The notes: generated from the letters alone by a model not told the origin. 64,000 nucleotides of DNA from DASYAE01 sp036501535 (GCA_036501535.1 DASYAE010000295.1:30405-94404), one strand, 5' to 3'; positions 1-9,125 are shown, counted from the first letter of the stretch. Numbers and translations are program-made.

Positions 1-1152
1 GCTGTCGAGTCTCGGAATTCCAAGGACCGGCTCTCCCCCGCCGACCGCTGGCGCCTGCTGCTCGGCAGGCAGGCATCCAACCTGCCCTCCGGCGCGCGCC
101 GGTACGCGCATGCTCTCGACGAGCTGTACGGTGCGGGGCGCGGCGAGGGCGCCTCCGGAGTCGGCGGCGGCCCGAACAGTGCCGGGGGCGGCGGCCAGGA
201 GGGTTCGTTCGCCACCGCACGCGAATGGGCCGAAGAGCTCGACGCGCTGTTCGGCGCGGACGTGCGCGAGGAAGTGCTCGGGCGCGCCGCCGACGCGGGC
301 CGCACCGACGTCCTCGGCGAGCTGGACCCGGCCTCCGTGCGTCCCTCGGTGGAGCTGCTGACCTCAGTGCTCTCCCTCGCCGGCGGCATGCCGGAGCACC
401 AGCTGGCCCGGCTGCGCCCGCTGGTGCGCCGCCTGATCGACGAGCTGGCCAAAGAGCTGGCCTCGCAGCTGCGGCCGGCGCTGGCCGGGCTGACCACGCC
501 GCGCCCGACCCGCCGCCCCGGCGGCCGGCTCGACCTGGCCCGCACGCTGCGCGCGAATCTGGCGCACACCCGCCGGTACGAGGACGGGCGCACGGTGGTC
601 GTCCCCGAGCGGCCGATCTTCAACACCCGGGCCCACCGCGCGGCGGACTGGCGGCTGATCCTGGTGGTCGACGTCTCCGGCTCGATGGAGGCATCGGTCA
701 TCTGGTCGGCGCTGACCGCGGCGATCCTCGGCGGGGTGCCGACGCTCTCGACGCACTTCCTCGCCTTCTCCACGGAGGTCGCCGACCTGACCGACCAGGT
801 CGCCGACCCGCTCTCGCTGCTGCTCGAGGTGCGGGTCGGCGGCGGCACGCACATCGCGGCCGGGCTCGCGCACGCCAGGACCCTGGTGACGGTGCCGGCC
901 CGGACCCTGGTCGTGGTCGTCAGCGACTTCGAGGAGGGCTACCCGCTCGGCGGCCTGCTCGGCGAGGTGCGCGCGCTGGCCTCCTCCGGCGTGCACCTGC
1001 TCGGCTGCGCAGCCCTCGACGACGCGGGCGCGCCGCGCTACTCGGTGTCCATCACCCAGCAACTCGTCGCGGCCGGCATGCCGGTGGCCGCGCTCAGCCC
1101 CCTCGCCCTGGCCCGCTGGGTCGGCGACCGTCTGCGCGGAGATCGCTCATGA
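1..1152 (+). CDS. VWA domain protein of a MoxR/VWA/SWIM-type cluster (5' end outside window)
   Basis: The frame is open from the first base, so the true start lies upstream; 383 residues are visible. The N-terminal third is a helical linker with a Gly/Ser-rich stretch. A von Willebrand A domain follows with the MIDAS motif DVSGSM (Asp at about visible residue 224), a GGGTH segment that supplies the MIDAS Thr, and SDFEEG near the third metal loop. This is the CoxE/ViaA-type VWA that normally works with a MoxR AAA+ ATPase as a metal-dependent chaperone or co-activator. There is no signal peptide or membrane segment in the visible part, so it is probably cytoplasmic. The stop overlaps the ATG of the SWIM gene by 4 nt (ATGA), which indicates translational coupling. 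The MoxR ATPase and a DUF5682-type gene would be expected just upstream; that is inference. The cellular substrate is unknown. Confidence 0.85.
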   Translation, partial: AVESRNSKDRLSPADRWRLLLGRQASNLPSGARRYAHALDELYGAGRGEGASGVGGGPNSAGGGGQEGSFATAREWAEELDALFGADVREEVLGRAADAGRTDVLGELDPASVRPSVELLTSVLSLAGGMPEHQLARLRPLVRRLIDELAKELASQLRPALAGLTTPRPTRRPGGRLDLARTLRANLAHTRRYEDGRTVVVPERPIFNTRAHRAADWRLILVVDVSGSMEASVIWSALTAAILGGVPTLSTHFLAFSTEVADLTDQVADPLSLLLEVRVGGGTHIAAGLAHARTLVTVPARTLVVVVSDFEEGYPLGGLLGEVRALASSGVHLLGCAALDDAGAPRYSVSITQQLVAAGMPVAALSPLALARWVGDRLRGDRS

Positions 1153-3188
1153 CACCACCTTCCGACCAGGGGGCCGCGGGTGCCGCCCTGCCCCCGGCGG
1201 CGCCGGGCGTGGTCGCCGAGGCCGTCGAGGGCCTGACCTCGCGGCTGCGCAAGAAACTGGACGCCGCGATCGAGCAGTACGCGGCGGCGCCCATGACGCG
1301 CGAGGGCGACGGCCCGGCGAGCACGCTGAGCATCACCTGCGGCGAAGACGCGGTGGTGACGCTCACGCCGGGCCCGGACGGCGCGTTGGCGAACGCGGAC
1401 CAGGTGCGCTGCAGTTGCCTGCTCGCGCCGCGCTGCCTGCATCGCGCAGCCGTGCTCAGCGCGTGCCCGGTCGCCAGCGGGTCAGCGCTCGAACAGCAGC
1501 CTGATGCGTCTGGGGCTCCGGCCGCCGACGGCGCCGCTGTCGCAGGATCCGCAATCGCCGGGTCGTCCGCCGCCGCCACCGCTGCCACCGACGTGGACGG
1601 CCCGGCTGCGCCGACCGAACCCGCCCCACCCACCCCTGCGCAGCTCGCCGCCGCGTCCGCGCTCTGGTCCGCCGCAGCAGCCGTACTCGCCGCCGGAATC
1701 CCCGCGGCCGGGGCGGTGCCGCAGGCCGAGCTGCTGCGAGCCGCGCACACGGCGCGGCTCGCCGGCCTGCACCGCGCCGAGGCCGCTGCGCTACGCGTCG
1801 TCAGAGGCCTGCGTTCGGCGCGGGCACGCCACGACAGCCACCGGCTGGCCGACCTGGTCGCCGCGCTGCGCGAGCTGCTGCTGACCTCCGGCCTGCTCGC
1901 CGCGGCCGATCCGGACGCCGCGCTGATCGGCACGGCCCGCCGCGCCTACCAGCCGCCCGGCGGCGCGCTGCGCGTCTACGGCGTCTGCCGCGAGCCGATC
2001 ATCAGCGCGACCGGCTACGGCGGCGTGGTCACGCACATGGTCGGCGAGGACGGCAGGTGGTATTCGGTCGCCGACGTGCGGCCCGGCGGCGCCGGCCGGG
2101 CCCGCGCGGCGGCCAACGCCCCGGTCTCGCTCGGCCCGGCCACCCTCGACCACGCCGCCCTCGCCCGCAGGGGCCTGCTGATCAGCGGCGCGACGGTGTC
2201 CCCGGAGGGGCGCCTCGGCGCCGGCAAGGGCGTGAAGGCGACCCCGATCGCAGGGCTCGACTGGTCGGCCGGCGCCATGGCCGCCCTGCTGGCCCGGCCG
2301 CTGGCCGAGGCGGCGGCCGACCGGCTGTCCGTCGCGACGGCCGCCGGCGGCGACGAGGACGCGGAGCGGGCCGAGGCCGAGCGCAAGCTCGTGGCCTGCG
2401 ACGTGGCGATCCTCGGCGCATACGGCGATCACGTCCTCGCCGTCGAGCTGTGCCTCGGACCGGACACCGGCGCGGACGGCGAACCCGGCACCGGCACCGA
2501 AACCGAGGCCGGCACGGCGAATCCGGCCGACGGTCCCACAGGCGCCCTGATCCGCCTCGTGCCCGCCAACGGCCACCCCGACCTGGCCCACACGGATAAC
2601 CTGCGCCGGCTCGCGAGCCGCCCGGGCCTGCGCATCCGCGTCGTCGGCCGGCTCGACCCCGACCGCGCGGCGACGCTGCTCCCGCTCGCCGTCGGCCCGA
2701 TCCCCGGCTCCGCGGCGACGCTGCGCCTGCCGGACGCCTGGTCCGGCCACGCAGACCTCGGATACGACCGCTTCCAGGGCGCCCATCTGCCGCCGGCCGA
2801 GGAGTGCCCGTCACCGCCGCCGATCACGCTCCCGCTCGACCCGACCGCCGACTCGCCCCTCTGGCGCTACCACCACCTCGTCGAACTCGCCGTCTCCGGC
2901 GGCCGGCGTGCCGTCGGCGAGTACGCCAGAGCCGCCACGACCACCGGCCGCCGCACTGTCGGCAAGCCCGAGACAGCCTTCATCCCGTTGCGCACGGCCG
3001 GTTTCCACACCGCGGCGGTCCTCGCGACAGCCCTCGCCGCGGAAGCCGACCGCCGCGACCGCGACGCCTTCGGCCGCCTCACCGACCCCGGCACCGACCG
3101 CTACGCCCGCGCCTGGCTCGCCGCGGCCGCCCACCTGGCCGGCACCGAGCGCGCCCTGGTGCTCGCCTCGTGGAGCGGCGCAGGCTGA
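1149..3188 (+). CDS. SWIM zinc-finger protein
   Basis: A 679-residue protein whose start ATG sits inside the stop of the VWA gene (ATGA). Near residues 80-105 there is a SWIM signature CxC-x(n)-CxH, seen as VRCSCLLAPRCLHRA; SWIM fingers bind zinc and mediate nucleic-acid or protein contacts. A long Ala/Pro-rich linker follows (roughly residues 110-170), then an alpha/beta-rich C-terminal region of more than 450 residues that I cannot assign. SWIM proteins of this size recur beside VWA and MoxR genes in actinomycetes, so it is probably part of the same complex. The frame is open far upstream of 1149, but that upstream stretch lies over the VWA gene in another frame and is not real. Function beyond zinc and nucleic-acid or protein binding is unknown. 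Confidence 0.82.
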   Translation: MTPPSDQGAAGAALPPAAPGVVAEAVEGLTSRLRKKLDAAIEQYAAAPMTREGDGPASTLSITCGEDAVVTLTPGPDGALANADQVRCSCLLAPRCLHRAAVLSACPVASGSALEQQPDASGAPAADGAAVAGSAIAGSSAAATAATDVDGPAAPTEPAPPTPAQLAAASALWSAAAAVLAAGIPAAGAVPQAELLRAAHTARLAGLHRAEAAALRVVRGLRSARARHDSHRLADLVAALRELLLTSGLLAAADPDAALIGTARRAYQPPGGALRVYGVCREPIISATGYGGVVTHMVGEDGRWYSVADVRPGGAGRARAAANAPVSLGPATLDHAALARRGLLISGATVSPEGRLGAGKGVKATPIAGLDWSAGAMAALLARPLAEAAADRLSVATAAGGDEDAERAEAERKLVACDVAILGAYGDHVLAVELCLGPDTGADGEPGTGTETEAGTANPADGPTGALIRLVPANGHPDLAHTDNLRRLASRPGLRIRVVGRLDPDRAATLLPLAVGPIPGSAATLRLPDAWSGHADLGYDRFQGAHLPPAEECPSPPPITLPLDPTADSPLWRYHHLVELAVSGGRRAVGEYARAATTTGRRTVGKPETAFIPLRTAGFHTAAVLATALAAEADRRDRDAFGRLTDPGTDRYARAWLAAAAHLAGTERALVLASWSGAG

Positions 3189-3638
3189 CGTCCTGGGACG
3201 GGACGGGAAGGAACAGGGAAGACAAGCGGACCGCCGCAGCCGAGGTACGAGGGAAGCACGGCTGCGACGGTCCGCGACTGTGGTCACGTGGAGCGGGACC
3301 GGTCACGTGAATCAAAGGTTGGCGCCGCGCCGCGCGGCACATCGCTGCTCAGCCCCTCCTCGCCATGCGCGCCACCCCCCGCTGGCGAAGATACGCCGCA
3401 CCAGCACCCCACGTGGGCCGTTTGAAGCAACACGCTGCGGAGCCACACCCTGACACGGTGCTAGACGATCCTGCTTTCGCCCTGGTCACCGTGGGCCGCG
3501 CCACCCCGACCCACGGCGGCCGATCTGCCGTCCCCGCACAGCCGTCCGGCCGTTGAACCGATCCGGCCGACGCTACGTGCGTTCGCCCCAAGGAGGCCTT
3601 CGCCCGCCGGAGACCCCACGAAGGGTGGATGAAACCCC
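3189..3638. other. Intergenic region, 450 nt
   Basis: No convincing gene. It begins with a strong hairpin (3226-3275), then two copies of TCACGTG 19 bp apart (3284-3290 and 3303-3309). A promoter for the sigma-factor operon should lie in the right half, but I could not pick a clear -10/-35 pair. Confidence 0.5.
3226..3275 (+). terminator. Hairpin after the SWIM gene, probable terminator
   Basis: A 17-bp stem (3226-3242 with 3259-3275) has one G-T wobble and a 16-nt loop, about 40 nt after the SWIM stop. There is no T-run, which is common for actinomycete terminators. Confidence 0.5.
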
Positions 3639-4391
3639 ATGACACTCGTGCCGAACGTGAACGGCCCGGGATCGCCGATCTTCGACGAGCTCGTGGCGAT
3701 GAACGGGGATCCCCGCGAACCTCCCCGGCAGCTGCCCGCGGTGCGGCCCGGCTTCGCGCCCGGCGCGTACCCGGTCCCCGCCGGGGTGTACGGCGACCCG
3801 GCGGCTCTCGCGCTGGCGCCCGAGGTCATCGCCGGGCTGTTCGCCAACGCGCCGCGGGACGGATCGCCGTGGGCCGCGGTGATCCTGTTCGGCGGCGGCG
3901 GCACGGCGCAGCAGGTCCAACATTACGGTTTCTCGGGTCCGTACCCATCCTCCCCCGGTTACGGTTACCATGGCGGGCCGAACTATCCTGCGACGTACCA
4001 GGCCAGTGCGGGTCAATACCAGGCTCCTGCGGCGCCGCCGCGCGAGCTCGGAGGGCTCGAACAGGCCAGGTACGCTCCGATCCCGGCGCTCCCGCCGGCG
4101 CCACCGCCACCGCCGCCGCCTCCCCCGGCAGCGGCCCCTTACGGCTACGGCGCGGGCGAGCGGACCCGGCAGATCGGCGGACCCGGCCACCCCGGCGGGT
4201 TCGCCGCGACGACCGGGCTCGGCGGGCAGCAGGAGCGGACGCCGTACCGGGCCGAGAGATACGGCCGGGCCCCGGAGCCGCTCTGGCCGGAGGAGGACGA
4301 GCAGGAGGCGGAGCAGGAAGCGGGCTCGGGCCGCGGCGGCTGGCTGTCCAGGCGCTTCGGCGCCGCCAGGCGGGAGTCCCGTGACGGATAG
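3639..4391 (+). CDS. Proline-rich protein coupled to an ECF sigma factor
   Basis: A 250-residue protein starting at ATG after GAAGGGTGG. Residues 1-90 look folded (FDELVAMNGDP, then a short hydrophobic SPWAAVILFGGGG). The rest is low-complexity and rich in Pro, Gly, Tyr and Ala, with a run of about ten prolines near residues 150-160, and ends in an acidic then basic tail. There is no signal peptide or clear membrane helix. The last 11 nt overlap the GTG start of the sigma factor gene, so the two are translationally coupled. Its role is unknown; the position suggests it modulates the sigma/anti-sigma pair or is a first target of it. Codon usage and third-position GC support this frame. Confidence 0.68.
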   Translation: MTLVPNVNGPGSPIFDELVAMNGDPREPPRQLPAVRPGFAPGAYPVPAGVYGDPAALALAPEVIAGLFANAPRDGSPWAAVILFGGGGTAQQVQHYGFSGPYPSSPGYGYHGGPNYPATYQASAGQYQAPAAPPRELGGLEQARYAPIPALPPAPPPPPPPPPAAAPYGYGAGERTRQIGGPGHPGGFAATTGLGGQQERTPYRAERYGRAPEPLWPEEDEQEAEQEAGSGRGGWLSRRFGAARRESRDG

Positions 4392-5010
4392 CGTTTCCAC
4401 CTATGCACTCGGAGCGGACCTGTTGAACCGGCCCATTGGCAGAGCCCTGTCGGCAAAGGCGGGTAAGCCCCGGAAGCCGGTGCGCACCAGCGAGGAGCGG
4501 CTGCGCCAGCTCTACGACGAGTACGCCGGCCCGCTGCTCAGCTACGTGCTGTGGCTGCTGCGCGGCGACCGGCCGGCCGCGGAGGACGTGGTCCAGGAGA
4601 CGCTGTTCCGGGCCTGGACCCACCCGGAGGCCATGGACCCGTCCCGCGGCTCGCCGCGCAACTGGCTGCTCACCGTCGCCCGCAACCTGGTGATCGACAA
4701 CATCCGGGCCCGGCGCGCGCGCCCGGCCGAGATCGGCGAGACCGTGTTCGGCGAGGACTGGGCGCACAACCTGGTCGACTCCTCCGGCGACGCCTTCGAG
4801 CGCAGCATCGACGCCTGGCAGCTGGCCGAGGTCGTCATGGGCCTGTCGCCGGAGCACCGCGCGGTCCTGGTCGAGACCTACTACCACGGCGCCTCGGTGG
4901 CTCAGGCCGCGAAGACGCTCGGGATACCCCCGGGCACGGTCAAATCACGAACGTACTATGCTTTGCGGGCCTTGCGGCTCGCCTGCGAGGAGAGGGGGAT
5001 TACGCCGTGA
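4381..5010 (+). CDS. ECF RNA polymerase sigma factor
   Basis: A 209-residue sigma-70 family protein of the ECF type. Region 2 (about residues 40-105) contains LYDEYAGPLLSYVLWLL and AAEDVVQETLFRAW, the core-binding and -10-recognition helices. Region 4 (about residues 145-200) contains MGLSPEHRAVLVETYYHGAS followed by the helix-turn-helix with GIPPGTVKSR. Regions 1 and 3 are absent, as usual for ECFs. The GTG start is preceded by GGGAG and lies inside the end of the upstream gene; the stop overlaps the GTG of the anti-sigma gene (GTGA). It would direct RNA polymerase to a small regulon when released by the adjacent zinc-binding anti-sigma factor. The inducing signal cannot be read from the sequence. 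Confidence 0.93.
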   Translation: MTDSVSTYALGADLLNRPIGRALSAKAGKPRKPVRTSEERLRQLYDEYAGPLLSYVLWLLRGDRPAAEDVVQETLFRAWTHPEAMDPSRGSPRNWLLTVARNLVIDNIRARRARPAEIGETVFGEDWAHNLVDSSGDAFERSIDAWQLAEVVMGLSPEHRAVLVETYYHGASVAQAAKTLGIPPGTVKSRTYYALRALRLACEERGITP

Positions 5011-5918
5011 CCGACCAGACTCCGCCCGGTTCGGGTCCGGGACGCGGCGTGCCCGGACCCCGGCCCGGCCGCGACCACCCGGCCGGCTGCTCCCCGGACC
5101 AGCGCAGGTCCCTGGGCTCCTACGCGCTCGGCGCGCTCGACCCGATCGAAGCGGACCAGGTGCGCCGCCATCTGGTGGACTGCCCCGAGTGCCGGATCGA
5201 ATACCGCGACATGGCCGCGATGCCCGCGCTGCTCTCCCGCATCCCGCAGGTCGAGATGGAGGTCGGCGCCGTAGCGGTCCGCCCGGGCCAGGACATGCTC
5301 ACCCGCCTGCTCGAGCGCGCCGCCGTGCACGAAGGCGCCGCAGCCGGAGCGGCGGCCGCAGCGGCCCCGTTCACCCCGGCACAGGCAGCCGGACCGGCGC
5401 AGTGGCAGCAGCACCAGCCGGGCGCCGCAGGAGCGCACCACCGCAGACGGGCTCCGGGCGCGCGAGGCGTCTCCGGGCTGCCCGCCCGCATGCTCGACCG
5501 GTGGCGGCAGGGCAGCTCCCTGCACCGCGTCTCGATCGCCACGGCCGGCACCGCGATCGTGGCGGCCGCAGCGGTCGGCGCCTACGCGGCGACGTCCTCC
5601 TCGGCTCCGGCCCCGGCCTTCGCCAAGACCCTGTCCGCGCAGAACTCCGCCACCGGCATCTCAGGCATCGTCGACTACCACTCGGCGGACTGGGGCAGCT
5701 GGGTGCAGGTCACCATGCGCGGCGTGCCATCAGGCGACGACTGCTCGCTGATCGCCGTGGACTCCAAGGGCGACCGGGCCATCGCCAGCACGTGGACCGC
5801 GCCGGCGGACGGCACCGCCACCATCCCCGGGGGCCTGGCCATGCAGGCCCCGTCCATCGTCGAGTTCGAGGTGATCACGACGTCCGGCTCGACCCTGCTC
5901 ACCATCCCGGTACGCTGA
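5007..5918 (+). CDS. Membrane-anchored zinc-binding anti-sigma factor
   Basis: A 303-residue partner of the preceding ECF sigma factor. The N-terminal anti-sigma domain carries the zinc-binding ZAS motif H-x3-C-x2-C, seen as HLVDCPEC (His55, Cys59, Cys62), within a helical segment SLGSYALGALDPIEADQVRRHL. A basic, Ala/Pro-rich linker leads to one transmembrane helix (about residues 174-196) and an extracytoplasmic domain of about 100 residues with beta-rich character and a single Cys. This is the usual inside-out anti-sigma layout: the cytoplasmic part sequesters the sigma factor and the outer domain senses an envelope signal. The GTG start overlaps the sigma stop, so the two are made in fixed ratio. 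The outer-domain ligand is unknown. Confidence 0.92.
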   Translation: MTDQTPPGSGPGRGVPGPRPGRDHPAGCSPDQRRSLGSYALGALDPIEADQVRRHLVDCPECRIEYRDMAAMPALLSRIPQVEMEVGAVAVRPGQDMLTRLLERAAVHEGAAAGAAAAAAPFTPAQAAGPAQWQQHQPGAAGAHHRRRAPGARGVSGLPARMLDRWRQGSSLHRVSIATAGTAIVAAAAVGAYAATSSSAPAPAFAKTLSAQNSATGISGIVDYHSADWGSWVQVTMRGVPSGDDCSLIAVDSKGDRAIASTWTAPADGTATIPGGLAMQAPSIVEFEVITTSGSTLLTIPVR

Positions 5919-5973
5919 CGGCGCAGACCCACGATCAACCCTGGCTTCAAGATCAACGCAGAGCAGGAACCGC

Positions 5974-7050
5974 TTGTCACCGCGCACACAGGTCAAAGCC
6001 GGCCGCCGTCATGACCGGCCCCAGATCGAAGTGGTCTTCCTGCCCGGCCTCGCGGACGTGGTCTACGACGAGCTCACCGCCCGGTTCCCGCAGACCCGGG
6101 ACTGGGCCATGGTGCCGGGGCGCGAGGACGCGGCGGCCGGCACGTTCAGCGGGCCGCTGTCCGCGCTGCTGTCGCTGCGCACGATAGTGGCGCCGTTCCT
6201 GGTGCTGACCTTCCCGGTCCCGGGGCCGGCCGGACTGCTCGGCGCCGGCAGCCTCGCCGCCATCGGCGAGGCGATGCGCGTGACGCGCGGACTCGACCGC
6301 GAGCCCGGCCCCGACTCCTTCCGGATCGAGGCGGCCGGCCGCGAGTCGCCGACGATGCGCGACCTGGCGCACCGCCTGGCGGGCGCCAGCGGACTGCGCG
6401 AGGCCGAGGACGGCGAGTGCGTAGTGCGAATACGGCCGAATCCCGAGCGGCGCGGCTGGGACGCGCTCGTGCGGCTCAGTGCTCTGCCCTTGTCGGCGCG
6501 CCCCTGGCGGGTGCGCGGATATCAGGCCGCGGTGAACGCGACCGTCGCGGCCGCCATGGCGCGTCTGGTCGAGCCCCGGCCCGCGGACCGGGTGGCGAAC
6601 CTCATGTGCGGCTCGGGCACGCTGCTGATAGAGCGGCTGCTGGCCGGGCCGGCCGGGGTGGCGGTCGGGGTCGACGTCGCGGGCGAGGCGATCGAGGCGG
6701 CCCGGGAGAACCTTGCGGCGGCAGGCCTGGACGGCCGGGCGCGCCTGCTCGAAGGCGACATCCGCGACGAGGCGTGGGGCGCCGCAGGACCGTTCGACTG
6801 CCTCCTGGCCGATCCGCCGTGGGGCGACAAGTCCGGGCGCCACAGCGAGAACGAGCGGCTGCACAGGACCCTGCTCGAACGCGCCCACGCGCACGCCGCC
6901 CCCGACGCCCGGCTGGCGGTCCTCACGCACGAGATAAAAATCATGGAGAGGTGCCTGGACGGCGCCGGCGATCTGTGGCGCCCCGTGTCCGAGACCTCTG
7001 TCTTCCAGAAGGGGCACCACCCGCGCATCTATGTTCTGCGACGCCGCTGA
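5974..7050 (+). CDS. THUMP/UPF0020-type RNA methyltransferase
   Basis: A 358-residue S-adenosylmethionine-dependent methylase. The N-terminal half (about residues 1-175) resembles the THUMP-type RNA-binding part of RlmL/Trm11 proteins. The C-terminal Rossmann domain has the SAM-binding MCGSGTLLIER (about residue 210), an acidic end of strand 2 (GVDVAGEAIEAA) and the catalytic ADPPWGDKSGRH, the N/DPPY-type motif of N-methylases. The likely substrate is a guanosine in tRNA or rRNA; which one cannot be decided. The start is a TTG with GCAGGAA upstream; a GTG at 6058 in the same frame is a weaker alternative. A strong terminator follows directly, so this ends the transcription unit. Confidence 0.8.
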   Translation: MSPRTQVKAGRRHDRPQIEVVFLPGLADVVYDELTARFPQTRDWAMVPGREDAAAGTFSGPLSALLSLRTIVAPFLVLTFPVPGPAGLLGAGSLAAIGEAMRVTRGLDREPGPDSFRIEAAGRESPTMRDLAHRLAGASGLREAEDGECVVRIRPNPERRGWDALVRLSALPLSARPWRVRGYQAAVNATVAAAMARLVEPRPADRVANLMCGSGTLLIERLLAGPAGVAVGVDVAGEAIEAARENLAAAGLDGRARLLEGDIRDEAWGAAGPFDCLLADPPWGDKSGRHSENERLHRTLLERAHAHAAPDARLAVLTHEIKIMERCLDGAGDLWRPVSETSVFQKGHHPRIYVLRRR

Positions 7051-7072
7051 GCGGCTCGCCGGCCGGAATCAG

Positions 7073-7119
7073 ACCGCCCCCCGAGCCGCTGCTGCAAGCG
7101 GCCCGGGGGGCGGTTTCTT
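7073..7119 (+). terminator. Rho-independent terminator
   Basis: An 18-bp GC-rich stem (7073-7090 with 7097-7114) with one mismatch and a 6-nt loop, followed by TTTCTT. It lies 22 nt after the methyltransferase stop and between convergent genes, so it may work in both directions. Confidence 0.88.
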
Positions 7120-7199
7120 CCCCGCGTCCACAGTGGCTTAGGAACCACCGTTTCCCGAGCGGCGGACCGGAGCGCCGGTCCGCCGCCGGGCGGGGCTCG

Positions 7200-9116
7200 T
7201 CACCACCAGTGGCGGCTGCCGCGGTGGTGCCTCGGTTGCGGTGTCTTCGTGGCCGACCCGGTCGGCGACGCCTCAGGCGGCGTCGGGGTCGCGGCCGGCG
7301 GCGGCGTGGCGCCTACTGCTGCCAGGGCGCAGGACATCTGCGCCGCGGCCGAGCGCTGGGTGACGCAGTGCTGCGCCGGGTTGCCCGCCCCTGGCGTGGT
7401 CGCCCTGACCGTCTGGGCGAACACCACTGCGTCGACCACGCCGTTGGCGTCGGTGCCCAGCGTGCTGACCGGGTTGGTCAGGTGGAAGTTCTGGCAGTTG
7501 AGGTTGCCGAACGACTGCTGCAGCCGCATCACCACGAAGGTGAACAGGTTGCTGGCCGCCGCCGGGTCCGGGCTCGGGCCGCCGATCAGCAGGTTGACGT
7601 CCTGCTGCAGCCGGGTGCCCTGGATCCGGTCCATGTCCGAGCAGTACTGCTGCGGCGACTCGCCGGCCGGCAGGAGCGGCTGGTCGACGCCCTGGCGGTA
7701 CAGGTTCGTCTTCTGGGTGCTGAAGTTGCCGTTGCCGTCGAGGGTCATCGGGTCGTTCAGCGGGACCAGCGCGGACGGGTTGGTCGGGAAGGCGTTGGCC
7801 TGGATCTCGTCGAGCGCGAGCGAGGTGGCCGGCGTGCCGTTGTCGCCCACGTCCGGCATGGTCCACGGCGTGCAGCCGAGTGCCGGGTCGATGAAGTTGT
7901 CCAGCAGGCCGTTGTCGCTCGGGTTCGCCAGCACGGCCGCGTTGGGCATCGCCGCCGCGTTCGCCGCGGTGTCCTGCGCGATCTGGCCGTTGGCCGCGGC
8001 CAGGTACTTGGTGGTGACGTTGTCGCTCTGGTCCTGGTCGATCAGGGCGAAGTTGCGGGTCGTCATGCACGACTGGCCGTCCGTGGCGGTGCCCGGGTTC
8101 GGCACGGTCACCATGCCGGCCTGGATGCCCTGGTTGACCGCGGTGAAGAACGCCGCGCCGTTGCAGTCGGCGAACTGGGTGAACACCGAGCCGTTCAGGC
8201 CGTTGACGCAGCTGCCGGCGGCGAGGCTGCCGTTCGAGTCGACCAGGGTGAGGTTGGTGGCGTTGAAGCCGAACCAGATGCCCACCACGGCGTCGGCCGG
8301 GAGGGTCGGCACGACCGGCGCGGCGGACGGCTGGGTGCCCTGGTCGATCACCAGCGGGTCATAGATGGTCAGCGCGCCGGTCGCCGGGTCGTAGATCGTG
8401 CCCTGGACGAACGCGGTCTGGTTCGTGTTGGCCTCGTTGCACGGGCCCATCGCCGGGTCGGTCGCGGTCAGCTCGTACGGCGTCGCCAGGCCCTGGGCGG
8501 TCAGCGGGTCCGCCGGCACGGTGATCGAGCAGTTCGGGTTCGGCGTGGCCGCCGCGGCGCCGGACGCGGCGCAGCTGGCGGTGTTCGTCGGGGTCGCGTT
8601 GGTCGGAGCGGCGTTCGTCGGGGCGGCAGTCGTCGCAGCGGCGCTGCTCGACGCGGTGGTCGCCGCCGCGGAGGTCGACGTGGCGGCGGCCGGGGTGCTC
8701 GCGCTGGTGCTCGCCGCGCTGGAGGACGCAGCGGCTGCCGCGGTGCTTCCGGCGGCGCTCGCGCTGGTGGAGTCGCTCGCCGTCGTGACGGTGTCGGCCT
8801 GGGCGGCGACGCTCCCGTTGGCGCCGGCGGCGGACGTCGTCGTACCCGTGCTCGCCGCGCTGGACGAGGCCGGGGTCGAGACGCTCGAATTCGTACACGC
8901 GCCGGCCAGCGGAGAGGAATTGTCCGGCGCGGCCAATGCGAAGCCCGCGGCCGCGATTCCGGCCACCGGCAGCACCATCAGCATGATGCCGACTTTGCGG
9001 CGGCGCCAGCCTCGCCGTTCCCGACGAGCCTCGTGAAGCTCGTCCTGCGTGGTCCCGCGCAGGTTCTGCCCCGGCTCCCGCCGGTGCCCCCCGCCCTGCG
9101 GATTCGGTGTGGACAA
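7200..9116 (-). CDS. Large secreted or surface protein, Ala/Ser/Thr-rich N-terminal half
   Basis: A 638-residue protein. A cytoplasmic, Arg-rich start (RRERRGWRRRKVG) precedes one hydrophobic helix at about residues 45-62 (IMLMVLPVAGIAAAGFALA), so it is either anchored N-in or cleaved and secreted. Residues 70-180 are a low-complexity A/S/T spacer, probably extended and wall-spanning. The C-terminal 430 residues form a folded region with about ten cysteines in pairs, suggesting disulfides, but no family I recognise. The start is TTG, chosen because AAGGAG lies 5 nt upstream and overlaps the stop codon of the gene before it. The pair 9126-9845 and this gene are therefore co-transcribed and coupled. 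The function is unknown; a cell-surface structural or adhesive role is only a guess. Confidence 0.72.
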   Translation of the reverse strand: MSTPNPQGGGHRREPGQNLRGTTQDELHEARRERRGWRRRKVGIMLMVLPVAGIAAAGFALAAPDNSSPLAGACTNSSVSTPASSSAASTGTTTSAAGANGSVAAQADTVTTASDSTSASAAGSTAAAAASSSAASTSASTPAAATSTSAAATTASSSAAATTAAPTNAAPTNATPTNTASCAASGAAAATPNPNCSITVPADPLTAQGLATPYELTATDPAMGPCNEANTNQTAFVQGTIYDPATGALTIYDPLVIDQGTQPSAAPVVPTLPADAVVGIWFGFNATNLTLVDSNGSLAAGSCVNGLNGSVFTQFADCNGAAFFTAVNQGIQAGMVTVPNPGTATDGQSCMTTRNFALIDQDQSDNVTTKYLAAANGQIAQDTAANAAAMPNAAVLANPSDNGLLDNFIDPALGCTPWTMPDVGDNGTPATSLALDEIQANAFPTNPSALVPLNDPMTLDGNGNFSTQKTNLYRQGVDQPLLPAGESPQQYCSDMDRIQGTRLQQDVNLLIGGPSPDPAAASNLFTFVVMRLQQSFGNLNCQNFHLTNPVSTLGTDANGVVDAVVFAQTVRATTPGAGNPAQHCVTQRSAAAQMSCALAAVGATPPPAATPTPPEASPTGSATKTPQPRHHRGSRHWW

Positions 9117-9125
9117 GACTGCTCC

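Noticed and set aside
225..1148. Open frame extending the SWIM protein upstream by more than 300 residues
   Set aside because: It lies over the VWA gene, is Arg/Gly/Ala-rich as expected for a shifted frame in high-GC DNA, and the ATG at 1149 with ATGA overlap explains the start.
3284..3309. Two CACGTG boxes, 19 bp apart
   Set aside because: CACGTG is common in high-GC DNA and no regulator or promoter is clearly tied to it; recorded only in the intergenic note.
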